64,000 nucleotides of DNA from Oscillatoriales cyanobacterium (GCA_004294385.1 REAP01000018.1:1-64000); one strand, 5' to 3'; numbered from the stretch's first letter, positions 9,008-17,996 are shown. The notes: generated by a model not told the origin, from the letters alone. Translations and numbers: made by a program.

Positions 9008-9978
9008 ACATTTATCCTCAACCTTTTCAATACCCTTTGTAACAAATTCGGCACAGAAACATCAGTATAAGACTTAGGCACTTCCGTAAAAATTGGAAGC
9101 TTCGACGGTTCGCGGAGATAGCGATAATGCAGAAACAAATTGCGATAGGGAAACTCAATATTTTCACCCGCACAAACTCTCCGAATCAAATCCGGCGGCA
9201 CACCAATATAATGAATGTAAGTCAGTCTGTTTCCCTTATCGTACAAAATCTGATCGCGTTCTTCAAAATGTTTAGAACTGACACAACACCCAGTTTTTTC
9301 ACTATCCAGGAGACTACAAGCAAAATTATAGCTATTCATGGCTGTTTTCATCACCATATAATTGAGCAAAGGCTGTTCTCCCGCACCTGCATACAGAATT
9401 GACCCATCGCCAGATTGCAGTTCAGCTAACAGCCAATCTCTAGTATTTTCGTCAAACAAACCTTGCTTGCTACCGTAAAATCCCGAACAAAATATTTCCG
9501 AGTCAATCCGATTTTGTTCAAAAAGTTCGAGCAGTTTGGGGGACTGAATGTTATATACTTTAGTTGCGTCGCGAAATTGAAAATCGTAAACCACAAAATC
9601 AGATTTATCTAACTTTTGAAAAACCGCATCAAGGGAATTCATCACCAAAGTATCCGCATCCATATAGATAAACTTGGCAAACGGGCCATCGAAAGCACAA
9701 AAGCGCCGATGAGCGCCGTAAAGCCGAAATTTTTTGCGGTTCAAACGCTCTGGTGCGGCTGCTTCCATGAATTTGTCCCATCGCTGAATTGAGGCACTAT
9801 CTTCATAAATAAAGACGTTGGGACGGTTAACAATTTCTGCTTTGATTAGCTGTATTTGGTCGTCGAAAGGATAAATGCAGACTGGAGTTTTTGAGCCTAA
9901 AATAATTTCAATACTGTTGAGCAAGGCAATTAGTTGATCATACACTGTATCGTTGGCTAGCGTGCAAATTCCATTCAT
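9004..9978 (-). CDS. Npun_R2821/R2823-type glycosyltransferase-like protein, copy 1
   Basis: 324 residues. NGICTLANDTVYDQLIALLNSIE at the start, CIYPFDDQIQLIKAEI, the DxD in FIYMDADTLVMNSLD, and ILYDKGNRLTYIHYIGVPP late in the protein. Closest to the 6918 copy over most of the length (both have the HRxFCxFDGPFxKFIY block), which suggests these two arose by tandem duplication, with 8135 more diverged. Its upstream flank (9984-10036) is a dispersed repeat rather than a recognisable promoter. Confidence 0.8.
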   Translation of the reverse strand: MNGICTLANDTVYDQLIALLNSIEIILGSKTPVCIYPFDDQIQLIKAEIVNRPNVFIYEDSASIQRWDKFMEAAAPERLNRKKFRLYGAHRRFCAFDGPFAKFIYMDADTLVMNSLDAVFQKLDKSDFVVYDFQFRDATKVYNIQSPKLLELFEQNRIDSEIFCSGFYGSKQGLFDENTRDWLLAELQSGDGSILYAGAGEQPLLNYMVMKTAMNSYNFACSLLDSEKTGCCVSSKHFEERDQILYDKGNRLTYIHYIGVPPDLIRRVCAGENIEFPYRNLFLHYRYLREPSKLPIFTEVPKSYTDVSVPNLLQRVLKRLRINV

Positions 9979-9983
9979 ATATA

Positions 9984-10036
9984 TTAGTCCGCGAAGGCGG
10001 ACTTGGTTTGTGTAGTTGCGGTTTCAACCGCCGAAT
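9984..10036. repeat. Dispersed repeat with two hairpins (TCCGCGAAGGCGGA ... GCGGTTTCAACCGC)
   Basis: Two short inverted repeats, TCCGC-GAA-GGCGGA and GCGGTT-TC-AACCGC, joined by TTGGTTTGTGTAGTT. Near-identical copies are at 49733-49784 and 53755-53806. Confidence 0.85.
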
Positions 10037-10057
10037 CATTTAACATCATGTTATTTC

Positions 10058-11008
10058 CTAAGATACAAAATTAGACAGCCAATTCAGCAAGTTCAATTCA
10101 TGGAGAATGATTTGTCTAGCTTCGGCAATTTTCTCCCTCGCTTCATGCCAATAATCCGCACTCGCAGTAACCTCTTGAATAAATTCTACTCCTTTCTGAT
10201 CCAAACTGGGAAGCCGCAGAAAACTCCCCGCTGGTAACAACTTATCTGCCGCCACACCGCCGTAATAAATTGGCAAACTCCAAGCTAATAAAGCATCCCA
10301 AAGCTTCTCGCTGACATACCAATCATTTTCGGCATAATTTTCAATAGCTAAGTTGTAATAATATGGTGCGACGGCGTGCCATTTATTATTGACAGTGCCG
10401 TTACCATGCGCCCAAGTTGGCAAGTTTCGCCCGTAAAGGTCAAAGTCTAATTGTTGTTGTTGCAGCAGTTTGATAAAATCTAATCGGTGGCGGTGATTGG
10501 CGCTGCGGCTAACACCTGAAGTTATCCAAGAACAGGATTTAGTTTTAGCTGGTGGTGGCATTTCATCAAGTTCTCGAAACGAGTTGTTGTGATACCAAAT
10601 CGCGGGCATATAATTGGGGTTTGGTGCGAAATCGTCTGGGCCGGAAATGTAACCGCAGTAAAGTTTTGCTTGTTCGTAATTGGCTTTGGTAATTTCAATA
10701 ACTTCTGGTAATGGTGGCTCGCGTATCAGGTAAATTATGCGTTCCTTGGGGACACCGCGCAATTTTTCTCGAAGGTCGTTTTCTGGGTTTTGAGGGCTTG
10801 GTCGGCGGATTTTGTCTAGCCAGGATTGCTGTTTGGGAGGTTTGGGAAAGTCGAATTGATACATGAGTAGAAAGTCTGGTTCTGGGTGATTTGCTAGCAT
10901 TTGAATGTTCCCCCAGTTGCCGAAGTTGTGGGGGGTTTGTTGCCACAGCCAGTCGCTTTGACTCATGCCTGGATAGGTGGTGATTGTGCCGATAATTTTT
11001 GGGTTCAT
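10058..11008 (-). CDS. GT10 (alpha-1,3-fucosyltransferase-like) protein
   Basis: 316 residues. The C-terminal half carries the GT10 signature: YYNLAIENYAENDWYVSEKLWDALL followed by SLPIYYGG, matching the family pattern F-E-N-S-x(4)-YVTEK-x(4)-A-x(4)-P-V-x-x-G. A central SWITSGVSRSANHRHRLDFI segment followed by DLYGR also matches the donor-binding half. Family members transfer fucose or related sugars from GDP-sugars. Activity with GDP-fucose is inferred from the family; no GDP-fucose synthesis genes are in the window. It is in the same direction as the other transferases. Confidence 0.85.
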   Translation of the reverse strand: MNPKIIGTITTYPGMSQSDWLWQQTPHNFGNWGNIQMLANHPEPDFLLMYQFDFPKPPKQQSWLDKIRRPSPQNPENDLREKLRGVPKERIIYLIREPPLPEVIEITKANYEQAKLYCGYISGPDDFAPNPNYMPAIWYHNNSFRELDEMPPPAKTKSCSWITSGVSRSANHRHRLDFIKLLQQQQLDFDLYGRNLPTWAHGNGTVNNKWHAVAPYYYNLAIENYAENDWYVSEKLWDALLAWSLPIYYGGVAADKLLPAGSFLRLPSLDQKGVEFIQEVTASADYWHEAREKIAEARQIILHELNLLNWLSNFVS

Positions 11009-11018
11009 TTTTAATCAG

Positions 11019-11190
11019 AAATCTGGTTTTTGTGTGGGCTGGGCGGGTTTATGAGATTATTGATTTTAGGCAATTATGGTTGGTAAAATTCGCCCATACT
11101 AATGATAAATCTGGTTTTTGTGTGTGGGCTGGGCGGGTTTATGAGATTATTGATTTTAGGCAATTATGGTTGGTAAAACCCGCCCCTACG
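11019..11190. repeat. Tandem duplication of a ~75-bp intergenic unit
   Basis: Two direct copies starting AAATCTGGTTTTTGTG at 11019 and 11107, 88 bp apart. Each runs through GGGCGGGTTTATGAGATT to TGGTTGGTAAAA. They differ mainly by a GT insertion in the second and by the final hexamer. The unit is part of the GGGGCGGGTTT family. Confidence 0.9.
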
Positions 11191-11195
11191 GATTT

Positions 11196-12392
11196 TTAAA
11201 TTATCGGATATCGCACTTTTTCATCCACATAACTCAAAATCCTCTCGATCCGATTTTCCCATGAAAATTGCTTTACAAAATCCATAGTTTCTGCATAACC
11301 TTCGACCTTCCTAGGATATTTTGTTAAGCTAGCTTGAATGCTTTGTGCAAATTCATACGGGCTATCGGGTTCGCACCAAGTCGCAGCAATATTCCCCGAC
11401 TTAAATTCAAGCAGAGATGGAATTTCCGTCGCGACAATCGGAGTTCCCGATGCCATATAATCGAAGAATTTCAATGGAGAGGTGAATGTCGCGGCTTCTG
11501 TCAAACAGTGCGGGTGAGTCAAAACATCGGCGGCTTGCAGTAAGCTAGCAAGTTGATTTTGTGGGAGGTAGCCGAGAAATTTTATGTTGTTAACTTGCTT
11601 GGATTTAGCTAATTGCTGGTATTCTGTTACTTGGGATGAATCGCCACCTGCGATCGCAAATTCAACTCCCGGCAACTCCTTCGCCACATCCACTAACATA
11701 TCCACACCTTTAAACGGGTAAAGCCCCCCCGCATAAACGGCTAAATTTTCCCTTCCATCTGTTAATAACTTCTGCCGCCAATTCTGGGATTCTGCCGTTT
11801 GTCGCGCCAGAAACAACTGATTAAAACCATTGTGCAGCATAATTACTTTTTCCGGCGGCATTCCATTTTGAATCATGCTGTCTCGCACTGTATCGGCAAC
11901 AGTTACGGCAATCTGAAACAGAGGATTGCGGACGATTTCTGGCTCAAATTGCTTGGATTCGTGGTGATGCTGTTCATAGATAGCCGGAATTCCGTTCTTA
12001 ATTGCTGCTTTTACAAAGTTCCAGTCCCGTGTGTGGACGATTTGAGTGGATTTTCGCAGGTGAATCGGTAGGTAGTATTTTGAGACTATTGTACTCGAAC
12101 TCGTCCACTTGCTGTCAAAAAGGTCGATCGGGCAAGGCATCGGTAAATCTACTATTTTTAATTTATCTTGAATATTATATATTTTGGCAAGTTTGTCGTC
12201 GGGTTTTCGAGGTTGAAAAGGACGAAACCAATCAATCGGATTAAAAGCACTCAATCCTTTGCGGAGATATACTAAAACTGCTGGATAACCGAGATTTGCT
12301 GCGGCATTCGCAGAGTGCACAACTTGAACTAAGCTAGCTACATTGGGTTGTGGCAAGATGTTTCGGGTAAAAAACACATAATATTTAGACAT
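11196..12392 (-). CDS. Glycosyltransferase family 4 (GT-B)
   Basis: 398 residues with a GT-B fold pattern. The C-terminal Glycos_transf_1 domain shows LAVYAGGLYPFKGVDMLVDVAKEL, IKFLGYLPQNQLASLLQAADV and the E-x7-E region PHCLTEAATFTSPLKFFDYMASGTPIVATEIPS, where the Glu residues bind the nucleotide sugar. The N-terminus has the acceptor domain (VVHSANAAANLGYPAVLVYL). It is a retaining transferase by family. The neighbouring transferases suggest one exported glycan. The repeat block at 12409-12553 separates it from the ABC exporter. Confidence 0.87.
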   Translation of the reverse strand: MSKYYVFFTRNILPQPNVASLVQVVHSANAAANLGYPAVLVYLRKGLSAFNPIDWFRPFQPRKPDDKLAKIYNIQDKLKIVDLPMPCPIDLFDSKWTSSSTIVSKYYLPIHLRKSTQIVHTRDWNFVKAAIKNGIPAIYEQHHHESKQFEPEIVRNPLFQIAVTVADTVRDSMIQNGMPPEKVIMLHNGFNQLFLARQTAESQNWRQKLLTDGRENLAVYAGGLYPFKGVDMLVDVAKELPGVEFAIAGGDSSQVTEYQQLAKSKQVNNIKFLGYLPQNQLASLLQAADVLTHPHCLTEAATFTSPLKFFDYMASGTPIVATEIPSLLEFKSGNIAATWCEPDSPYEFAQSIQASLTKYPRKVEGYAETMDFVKQFSWENRIERILSYVDEKVRYPII

Positions 12393-12408
12393 GGGAATTA
12401 GGAATTGT

Positions 12409-12553
12409 TGACTGTTGACTGTTGACTGTTGACTGCTTTTCTAACTAATAACCAATAACCAATAACCAATAACCAATAACCAATAACTAATAACTAATAA
12501 CCCTTCGACTACGCTCAGGGCACCACTAATAACTCATAACTCATAACTCATAA
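12409..12553. repeat. Three STRR arrays plus one CCTTCGACTACGCTCAGG copy
   Basis: TTGACTG heptamers (12409-12435), CCAATAA/CTAATAA heptamers (12440-12500), a CCCTTCGACTACGCTCAGGG dispersed repeat (12501-12520), then CTCATAA heptamers up to the stop of the ABC exporter gene. All arrays keep a 7-bp period. Confidence 0.9.
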
Positions 12554-14557
12554 CTACTTTTTAACAGCCTGACGCTTAATCGTATTTTCCATAAATTCCA
12601 AACTCTTCAAAATATTAGCAGCGGAGTGATATGATTCGATGATTAACTCGTCTCTTTCTTCGGGAGAATCTACCATTTCATCTACTAGCAATTTGAGATA
12701 AGAAATCATGGGAGTCAGGCGCGTGCGAATTTCGTAGGAACCCTTAATTAAAGCTTCATCGCGAGCAGTTTCTTGGGCAAATTGGGCTGAATACAGGCGA
12801 GTGTAGTAACCTCCTTTTGCTAGCAATTCTTCGTGGGAACCTATTTCTAATACTTGTCCTCCATCGATCACAGCGATTTTGTCCGCTTTTTGGACTGTCG
12901 AGAGACGGTGGGCAATTACCAAGGTTGTGCGATCGCAACTCAATTTCTCGATCGCCTCTTGCACATACCTTTCCGAAATCGTATCCAGGGAACTCGTTGC
13001 TTCGTCTAAAATTAAAATCTCCGGGTTTTGCAACAGAGCTCTAGCAATCGAAATTCTCTGACGCTGGCCTCCCGATAACATCACACCCCGATCGCCAATT
13101 CGAGTATCCAACCCCTCCGACAACTGTTCGATAAACTCATAAGCATTAGCACCCTTCGCCGCTTCCACAATTTCTGCCTCAGTTGCTTGGGGCCTAGCAT
13201 AAGCAATATTATCGCGCACAGAAGCATTAAACAAAAACGTATCTTGGCTAACAATTCCCATAGCTTTTCTGAGACTTTTGATATCAAATTCTCGCAAATC
13301 AATGCCATCGATCGAGATATGACCGACCGTAGGATCATAAAATCTCGACAGTAAATCTGCCAAAGTTGACTTACCAGAACCAGCGCTTCCTACCAAAGCC
13401 AAAGTAGTGCCGTGAGGCAGAAATAAATCTACTCCTTCAAGAACTAAATTTTTATGATTGGGATAGTTAAAAGATACTTTATTAAAATGAATTCCAGATC
13501 GCAAATAAGTATATGGCACTGACCCATTCAGCATAAATGGCTTGTCATCACAGTTTAAAAAATCATTCACAACCTCTACACTAGCCGACATAGTAGCAAA
13601 TTGACTACGACCACCATTTAACTGAGAAACTAGAGGAGTTAGCCTAAAAAGTACCAATAAATAAGTCAATAAAACCGTAGAAATTGACTCTATTTCATCG
13701 ACAAATATTGTGCGTCCTATAAAGACAATCAAAATAATAACTACCAAATTAACAACTTCGTTAATTGGCGCGATCGCCGCATAGTTTACCTGAGCCTGAA
13801 AATCCGCTTGTTCTCGCCTTTGAATTAAATTCTTGATCCGTTGATACTCCCTTTCCTCATTCCCCGTTGACTTAACTAGCCTAATCCCAGTCATGGTTTC
13901 GAGCACCCTAACCGAATAATCTTTCGACATTTCAGAAAGCAGGTGGCCAAAATGCTTGGAACGGTTAATAATATATTGATTTGCCCAAGCGACCAACCCC
14001 AACAAAATTGTAGATGTCACCGTCAGTTTCCACGATAGTGAAAGTAGCAAACCCACAAATACCAAAACCGTAATTGAGGCAGTAAACATTCCTATAGCCG
14101 TACCAACTGCACCAGCAGTGCGACTAACTTCTCCGCCCAATCTATTAATTAAATCCCCGACTTTAGTTTTAGAATAAAAATCTAAATCTACTTCTAGCAA
14201 CAACCGTAAACCAGCCTCTCGTAAATCAAAAGTCAAAGATCGCGTCAGAGAAGTAGATACTAAAGTATTGATATAACTGGCAATATTTTTCAAAGTAATT
14301 GCCAGAACAATCGCCGCTGTCATTAACACCAAACGCTGATTTTGAGGCATTCCTTCAAAAGGATACATCAAAGTTTTAATTAAAGGTGGAGCGCCCCGCA
14401 ACTCGACAGATTCCTGCAAAAAATTTAAAAGCACTGGTACAATCAGAGTAGTGCTGATACCATTGAATAAAGCCCCAGAAAAGCCCAGCAGCACAGTCGA
14501 AAAAATTCTGCCTGGATATCGTCTGGCAAATTTTAGGAGTAGCTTATTTGCAGACAT
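12554..14557 (-). CDS. HepA/MsbA-like ABC exporter with DHp-like C-terminal tail
   Basis: 667 residues: six-TM exporter domain (about 1-330), nucleotide-binding domain (about 350-590) with Walker A GSAGSGKST, signature LSGGQRQRISIARALL, Walker B ILILDEATSSLD and the switch His VIAHRLSTV. This half-size exporter probably flips a lipid-linked glycan across the membrane, fitting its place among transferases; HepA of heterocyst envelope polysaccharide is a family relative. Unusual is the tail after residue 600: SYEIRTRLTPMISYLKLL followed by SPEERDELIIESYHSAANIL looks like a histidine-kinase DHp helix pair (S-H-E-L-R-T-P-L-T) with Tyr608 where the phosphorylated His should be. See findings. Confidence 0.88.
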   Translation of the reverse strand: MSANKLLLKFARRYPGRIFSTVLLGFSGALFNGISTTLIVPVLLNFLQESVELRGAPPLIKTLMYPFEGMPQNQRLVLMTAAIVLAITLKNIASYINTLVSTSLTRSLTFDLREAGLRLLLEVDLDFYSKTKVGDLINRLGGEVSRTAGAVGTAIGMFTASITVLVFVGLLLSLSWKLTVTSTILLGLVAWANQYIINRSKHFGHLLSEMSKDYSVRVLETMTGIRLVKSTGNEEREYQRIKNLIQRREQADFQAQVNYAAIAPINEVVNLVVIILIVFIGRTIFVDEIESISTVLLTYLLVLFRLTPLVSQLNGGRSQFATMSASVEVVNDFLNCDDKPFMLNGSVPYTYLRSGIHFNKVSFNYPNHKNLVLEGVDLFLPHGTTLALVGSAGSGKSTLADLLSRFYDPTVGHISIDGIDLREFDIKSLRKAMGIVSQDTFLFNASVRDNIAYARPQATEAEIVEAAKGANAYEFIEQLSEGLDTRIGDRGVMLSGGQRQRISIARALLQNPEILILDEATSSLDTISERYVQEAIEKLSCDRTTLVIAHRLSTVQKADKIAVIDGGQVLEIGSHEELLAKGGYYTRLYSAQFAQETARDEALIKGSYEIRTRLTPMISYLKLLVDEMVDSPEERDELIIESYHSAANILKSLEFMENTIKRQAVKK

Positions 14558-14643
14558 AAATGATTCCCAGCTAAACAGTACGACATTTCCAATTTTTTTT
14601 TAATTACAGCCAGTTTATATTTCTCCATTCAGTCACTAAAAAG

Positions 14644-15801
14644 TTACCTCGACATACCTGCAATTATATCTGAAAGGATAGGTGCCATTGTTTGAATGCT
14701 ATATTTTTCTACGCATCTTTCCCTAGCTTTTGTTCCTTGAAAATTCGCTGCTGTCAGATTTTGAAATATCCATTGAATTTTTTGGGAAATTTGATCGGGA
14801 GAATTGGGTTCTACTAAATAACCGGTTCCGCCTAAAATTGCAGGAATATCGCCCACTCGCGTAGACAAGACAGGCTTAGCCATTGCCATCCCATCTGTCA
14901 GCTTCAGCGGAAACTGAGCCACCGCTGTGAGAGTATCTCGCTGAGGGACAACGACTATGTGAGCCGCAGCTACAACTTCAGGCATCTTTTCCACTGGAAA
15001 TCTCGGCAGTTTAATAATCCAACGCCCCCATTGTTGCATAAGTTGATCGTCATAATCATCATACGGACTTCCGCCAACGATCGCTAATTTTAAATCTGGC
15101 TCATTTAACTGTTCCAGGGCCATCAAAACATCCTCCACACCTTTGTGAGGTCTCGGTGCACCAGGAAACATTAAAATTCTATATCCCGACAAGCCGTAAC
15201 GCTCTCGGCTCAATTCAGGATTGTATTTAGCAGGGTCGAACATTTCAGTATCTTTCCCATTCGGCAAATATACACCACCAAAACGCTGTTTTAAGAACTC
15301 AGTATGAACGGTGATAGCATCGGCGCGGGAAACTAAACTTTCCATCCACTTGACATATAGCGGATGATCTGGTTCTCTCAATTGACCCTTTTTTTTGCAA
15401 ATGTCTCGATAAAGTTGTTTGAAAGATGGATGATATTTCCATTCGTCTCCGCCGAACCAGCTAAGTTCCCAGTCGTCTATATCTAAAATTACAGGGCGGC
15501 GAGTCTCTAGTTTTTTTAGCAATGATAAACCAAAGCTTGTCGGTTTAGGTTTGACGGCATAAATAATATCCCCATCTATTTTTTTCAAAACCTTTTGAGC
15601 ACTCATCAAGAACCCCGGATAGTTGTTTCCCGGTATCGCACATACGGGGATGCCTCTAGGAGGAATAGCATATAATTCCTTGCCAAACTGAAATCCGATC
15701 ACCTCTACTTCGCAGTTAAGCTTAATCAGGGCTTGAGCTAGCAGAAAGGCACGAATGGCACCTGCTCCCGACAAATCGCTCACTACTAATGAAACTTTCA
15801 C
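14644..15801 (-). CDS. Glycosyltransferase family 4 (GT-B)
   Basis: 385 residues. N-terminal domain MKVSLVVSDLSGAGAIRAFLLAQALI; C-terminal Glycos_transf_1 domain with ILMFPGAPRPHKGVEDVLMALEQL, the IVGGSPYDD strand, and VPQRDTLTAVAQFPLKLTDGMAMAKPVLSTRVGDIP in the nucleotide-sugar site. A central ILDIDDWELSWFGGDEWKYHP segment is typical of bacterial GT4 enzymes. The start is GTG at 15801, giving the conserved KVSLVVSD; the ribosome site is weak. It lies upstream of the ABC exporter in transcription order with an 86-bp gap. Confidence 0.87.
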   Translation of the reverse strand: MKVSLVVSDLSGAGAIRAFLLAQALIKLNCEVEVIGFQFGKELYAIPPRGIPVCAIPGNNYPGFLMSAQKVLKKIDGDIIYAVKPKPTSFGLSLLKKLETRRPVILDIDDWELSWFGGDEWKYHPSFKQLYRDICKKKGQLREPDHPLYVKWMESLVSRADAITVHTEFLKQRFGGVYLPNGKDTEMFDPAKYNPELSRERYGLSGYRILMFPGAPRPHKGVEDVLMALEQLNEPDLKLAIVGGSPYDDYDDQLMQQWGRWIIKLPRFPVEKMPEVVAAAHIVVVPQRDTLTAVAQFPLKLTDGMAMAKPVLSTRVGDIPAILGGTGYLVEPNSPDQISQKIQWIFQNLTAANFQGTKARERCVEKYSIQTMAPILSDIIAGMSR

Positions 15802-15878
15802 TTGGTATTTCTTTGTTAAGAACTCGCATTGACAATTATTTTAATATAGCGGTTATTAGTGAGGTGAGGTACATTAGT

Positions 15879-16706
15879 TTATTTTAAGCGCCAGGGATTG
15901 TTAAGTTGATTTGGCAAAAATAGTTGAGCAGTGCGATCGACTATTCGAGTAAAAAGCGATCGGGTCACGTTCTTTGCGTACTGCGGGCGGTAAGGATAAG
16001 TACAGTGCATTACCTTAATTGGCTCCTCAATCCTATAAACTTCTTTCCATTTATCCAAGTAATTGTAAACAGGTGACAAAGTTTTCATTTTAGGATTGAC
16101 AGAGGCAATAGCACTAGCAAAAGCACCTTGGTCTTTCAACAATAGCACATCTTGATTGGCAACTACGATCTCGAAATATTTCTTAAAACAATTGAATAAT
16201 TCCTGATTTTTACTGCTGTTGGTAAAGGCGATAAATCCACCATTATATTGAATGCTATTTTCGTTGAGTGGTAATCCTACTGATTGCAGAGTTGAGAGAA
16301 TATCTTGCTTGACTCTTAATAAATTAGCAGCTTTTGCGATCGCAGGCTGTACATCTTCCGTCACCAGCAAATCCACCTCATCAAGATAGTCAAAAACCTC
16401 AGCTATTGGCGACAACAAACAAATATCGCAGTCCATATAAATAGTCTTATCAAAAGGAGATTGCTGATACAAACTCAGCTTAGCTTGTCGCGAGGCTAAA
16501 ACAGGATTTTGGTGAGAAGGTGCAGGTTTCAATATGACATTTCCGAACACCTGAAGTAAAGGATATAAAAATCGCGGAACTCTATCTATTAACACGATAA
16601 TTGGTTCGCGGTGAAACTTCCTCACAGATGCCAGAAAATGAACGCAATCTTGGAAAGAGTATAAGCCAGTTAAAATAGTGATAAATCCCTTGGTTTCTAA
16701 TTTCAC
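15879..16706 (-). CDS. GT-A type glycosyltransferase (DxD)
   Basis: 275 residues. GFITILTGLYSFQDCVHFLASVRK at the N-terminus, PIIVLIDRVP, then FDKTIYMDCDICLLSPIAEVFD with the metal-binding DxD (DCD), and QYNGGFIAFTNS. The late segment IKVMHCTYPYRPQYAK carries the metal-binding His typical of GT8-like enzymes. The start is GTG at 16706; GTGAGGAAGAAAGAAAA precedes it, a good ribosome site that settles the start. Acceptor and donor are unknown; placed in the same glycan pathway by context. Confidence 0.75.
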   Translation of the reverse strand: MKLETKGFITILTGLYSFQDCVHFLASVRKFHREPIIVLIDRVPRFLYPLLQVFGNVILKPAPSHQNPVLASRQAKLSLYQQSPFDKTIYMDCDICLLSPIAEVFDYLDEVDLLVTEDVQPAIAKAANLLRVKQDILSTLQSVGLPLNENSIQYNGGFIAFTNSSKNQELFNCFKKYFEIVVANQDVLLLKDQGAFASAIASVNPKMKTLSPVYNYLDKWKEVYRIEEPIKVMHCTYPYRPQYAKNVTRSLFTRIVDRTAQLFLPNQLNNPWRLK

Positions 16707-16730
16707 TTTTCTTTCTTCCTCACGTTAGGT

Positions 16731-17063
16731 GGAGCTTTGAGGAGACGGCAGTGCCCATTGGTGTCAACTTAAGCCTGAAAGTCCGCCAAGTCCGCCTATG
16801 GGCCCGCCAGTCCGCCAGGGAATGAATTCCCTGTCTAATAGCTAAAGTCCAGAGGACTTTTGCTTTGAGACAGGGGTTTCAACCCCTGTCGGACTATGGG
16901 TTTTAACTTAAGTTGACACTAATGGGCAGTGCCGTGTCCCTACCCCCATGAATTGTAGGGAGGCTTTGAGGAGACGGCAGTGCCGTTTCCCTACCCCCAT
17001 GAATTGTAGGGAGACTTTGAGGAGACGGCAGTGCCGTTTCCCTACCCTTATGAATTGTAGGGC
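16731..17063. repeat. 51-bp tandem repeat x3 (GGAGACGGCAGTGCC family), first copy interrupted
   Basis: Three units beginning CTTTGAGGAGACGGCAGTGCC at 16735, 16964 and 17015; units two and three are exactly 51 bp apart. The first is split by a 169-bp insertion. Each unit contains the dispersed family also seen at 33886-33948 and 39005-39273, where GGAGACGGCAGTGCC faces its own complement and forms a long hairpin. No gene is seen in this 357-bp gap. Confidence 0.9.
16756..16924. mobile_element. MITE-like element 1 with TIRs and 9-bp direct repeat
   Basis: A 169-bp insertion with terminal inverted repeats CATTGGTGTCAACTTAAG (left) and, on the other strand, CATTAGTGTCAACTTAAG (right): 17 of 18 match. 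It is flanked on both sides by GGCAGTGCC (16747-16755 and 16925-16933), which occurs only once in the uninterrupted host repeat, so this is a likely 9-bp target duplication. The interior has three small hairpins (AGGGAATGAATTCCCT, AAAGTCCAGAGGACTTT, GACAGGGGTTTCAACCCCTGTC split form) and no coding capacity. A second copy is at 39020-39216. Confidence 0.8.
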
Positions 17064-17996
17064 TCATCTATTTAACGCATCTAGCTGATCGAGAATTTCA
17101 GCATCTTGTTTCAGATCGAATTTGCGAGCAAAGTGGAAATTACCATTAGTAATTGTCGTATAATCTTGGATTGTCAGCGTGCGGGGCGAACCAGCAACTG
17201 CTCCTCTATAATCAATATAGCGCTTATCGTCATTCACCAAATTAAAACTTTTGCTATTGACCAATATAGTTTGTACAAAAGACTCTTCGGGTACTACGGT
17301 TCTTTGATAGTGGGCAACAAACTCAGGGTGACTATCAACAAAGTTTTTGATATATTCAACGCACTTTCGAGATAAAGTATACCACGCCAGACCCCCATAG
17401 CAAATAAATTCATTGTTAAATGGAGTCGATCGGCATGGTATCCCTACCAGCGGCCCGTAAGTCAGGTAAAATTTCAGCCAAGTCATTTTTTTGACGATCG
17501 CTAATTGCTGAAAATTTTTCAAAAAAAGGTAGCTGAATTGACCTGGTACTCGCCAGTAAATACAATAATACCGTTTAAATCCCTTATCTCGATCCCAAGG
17601 TATTTCATCAGCAAAAATATCCCAATAGCGGATAAAACCATCGGAGTCTGTTTTCGCGAGAAAGTTTTCAGTTTCCTCTAGGGGCTGAGTCGGATAATCT
17701 TGACCAGTTAGATTGATTAGCCAGTCAAAATCAGAGTTGTTTTCAAACAACCAGTTAACCGCATTTAAGTATGGTTGGACTTGACAAGAAAAATCACCTC
17801 GAATTAAATATTCCTGATTATGTAATAAATGTATATCTGATAAATCTTGAAGTGGAGTCAAGTCTAACTCGCACCGATTAAAGTTGTGATTAATTAGGAT
17901 TTGAGCATGAGGACTCGATCGCTTAATTGTGCGAATCAGTCGATAAATTTGGTCAGGATTTTGATGAGTCTGGATAAAATAGCAAATTTTCATCAT
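17064..17996 (-). CDS. Core-2/I-branching-like glycosyltransferase (GT14)
   Basis: 310 residues. KICYFIQTHQNPDQIYRLIRTI at the N-terminus, HNQEYLIRGDFSCQVQPYLNAVNWL, DFDWLINLTGQDYPTQPLEETENFL (the family's S/TGxDxPL-type segment), and late WYTLSRKCVEYIKNF followed by VPEESFVQTIL, which matches the conserved acidic motif. GT14 enzymes are beta-1,6-N-acetylglucosaminyl- or xylosyltransferases that do not need a DxD metal site. It begins ATGATG, sharing one base with the stop codon of the upstream gene (TAATG), so the pair is translationally coupled. Confidence 0.85.
   Translation of the reverse strand: MMKICYFIQTHQNPDQIYRLIRTIKRSSPHAQILINHNFNRCELDLTPLQDLSDIHLLHNQEYLIRGDFSCQVQPYLNAVNWLFENNSDFDWLINLTGQDYPTQPLEETENFLAKTDSDGFIRYWDIFADEIPWDRDKGFKRYYCIYWRVPGQFSYLFLKNFQQLAIVKKMTWLKFYLTYGPLVGIPCRSTPFNNEFICYGGLAWYTLSRKCVEYIKNFVDSHPEFVAHYQRTVVPEESFVQTILVNSKSFNLVNDDKRYIDYRGAVAGSPRTLTIQDYTTITNGNFHFARKFDLKQDAEILDQLDALNR

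Noticed and set aside
12409..12500. Closely spaced repeats that could look like CRISPR or iterons
   Set aside because: They are 7-bp STRR units without spacers.
16756..16924. GGCAGTGCC as part of the terminal inverted repeats rather than a target duplication
   Set aside because: As an inverted match it has a central mismatch, but as a direct repeat it is exact in both insertions and occurs once in empty host repeats; the duplication reading is better, though not proven.
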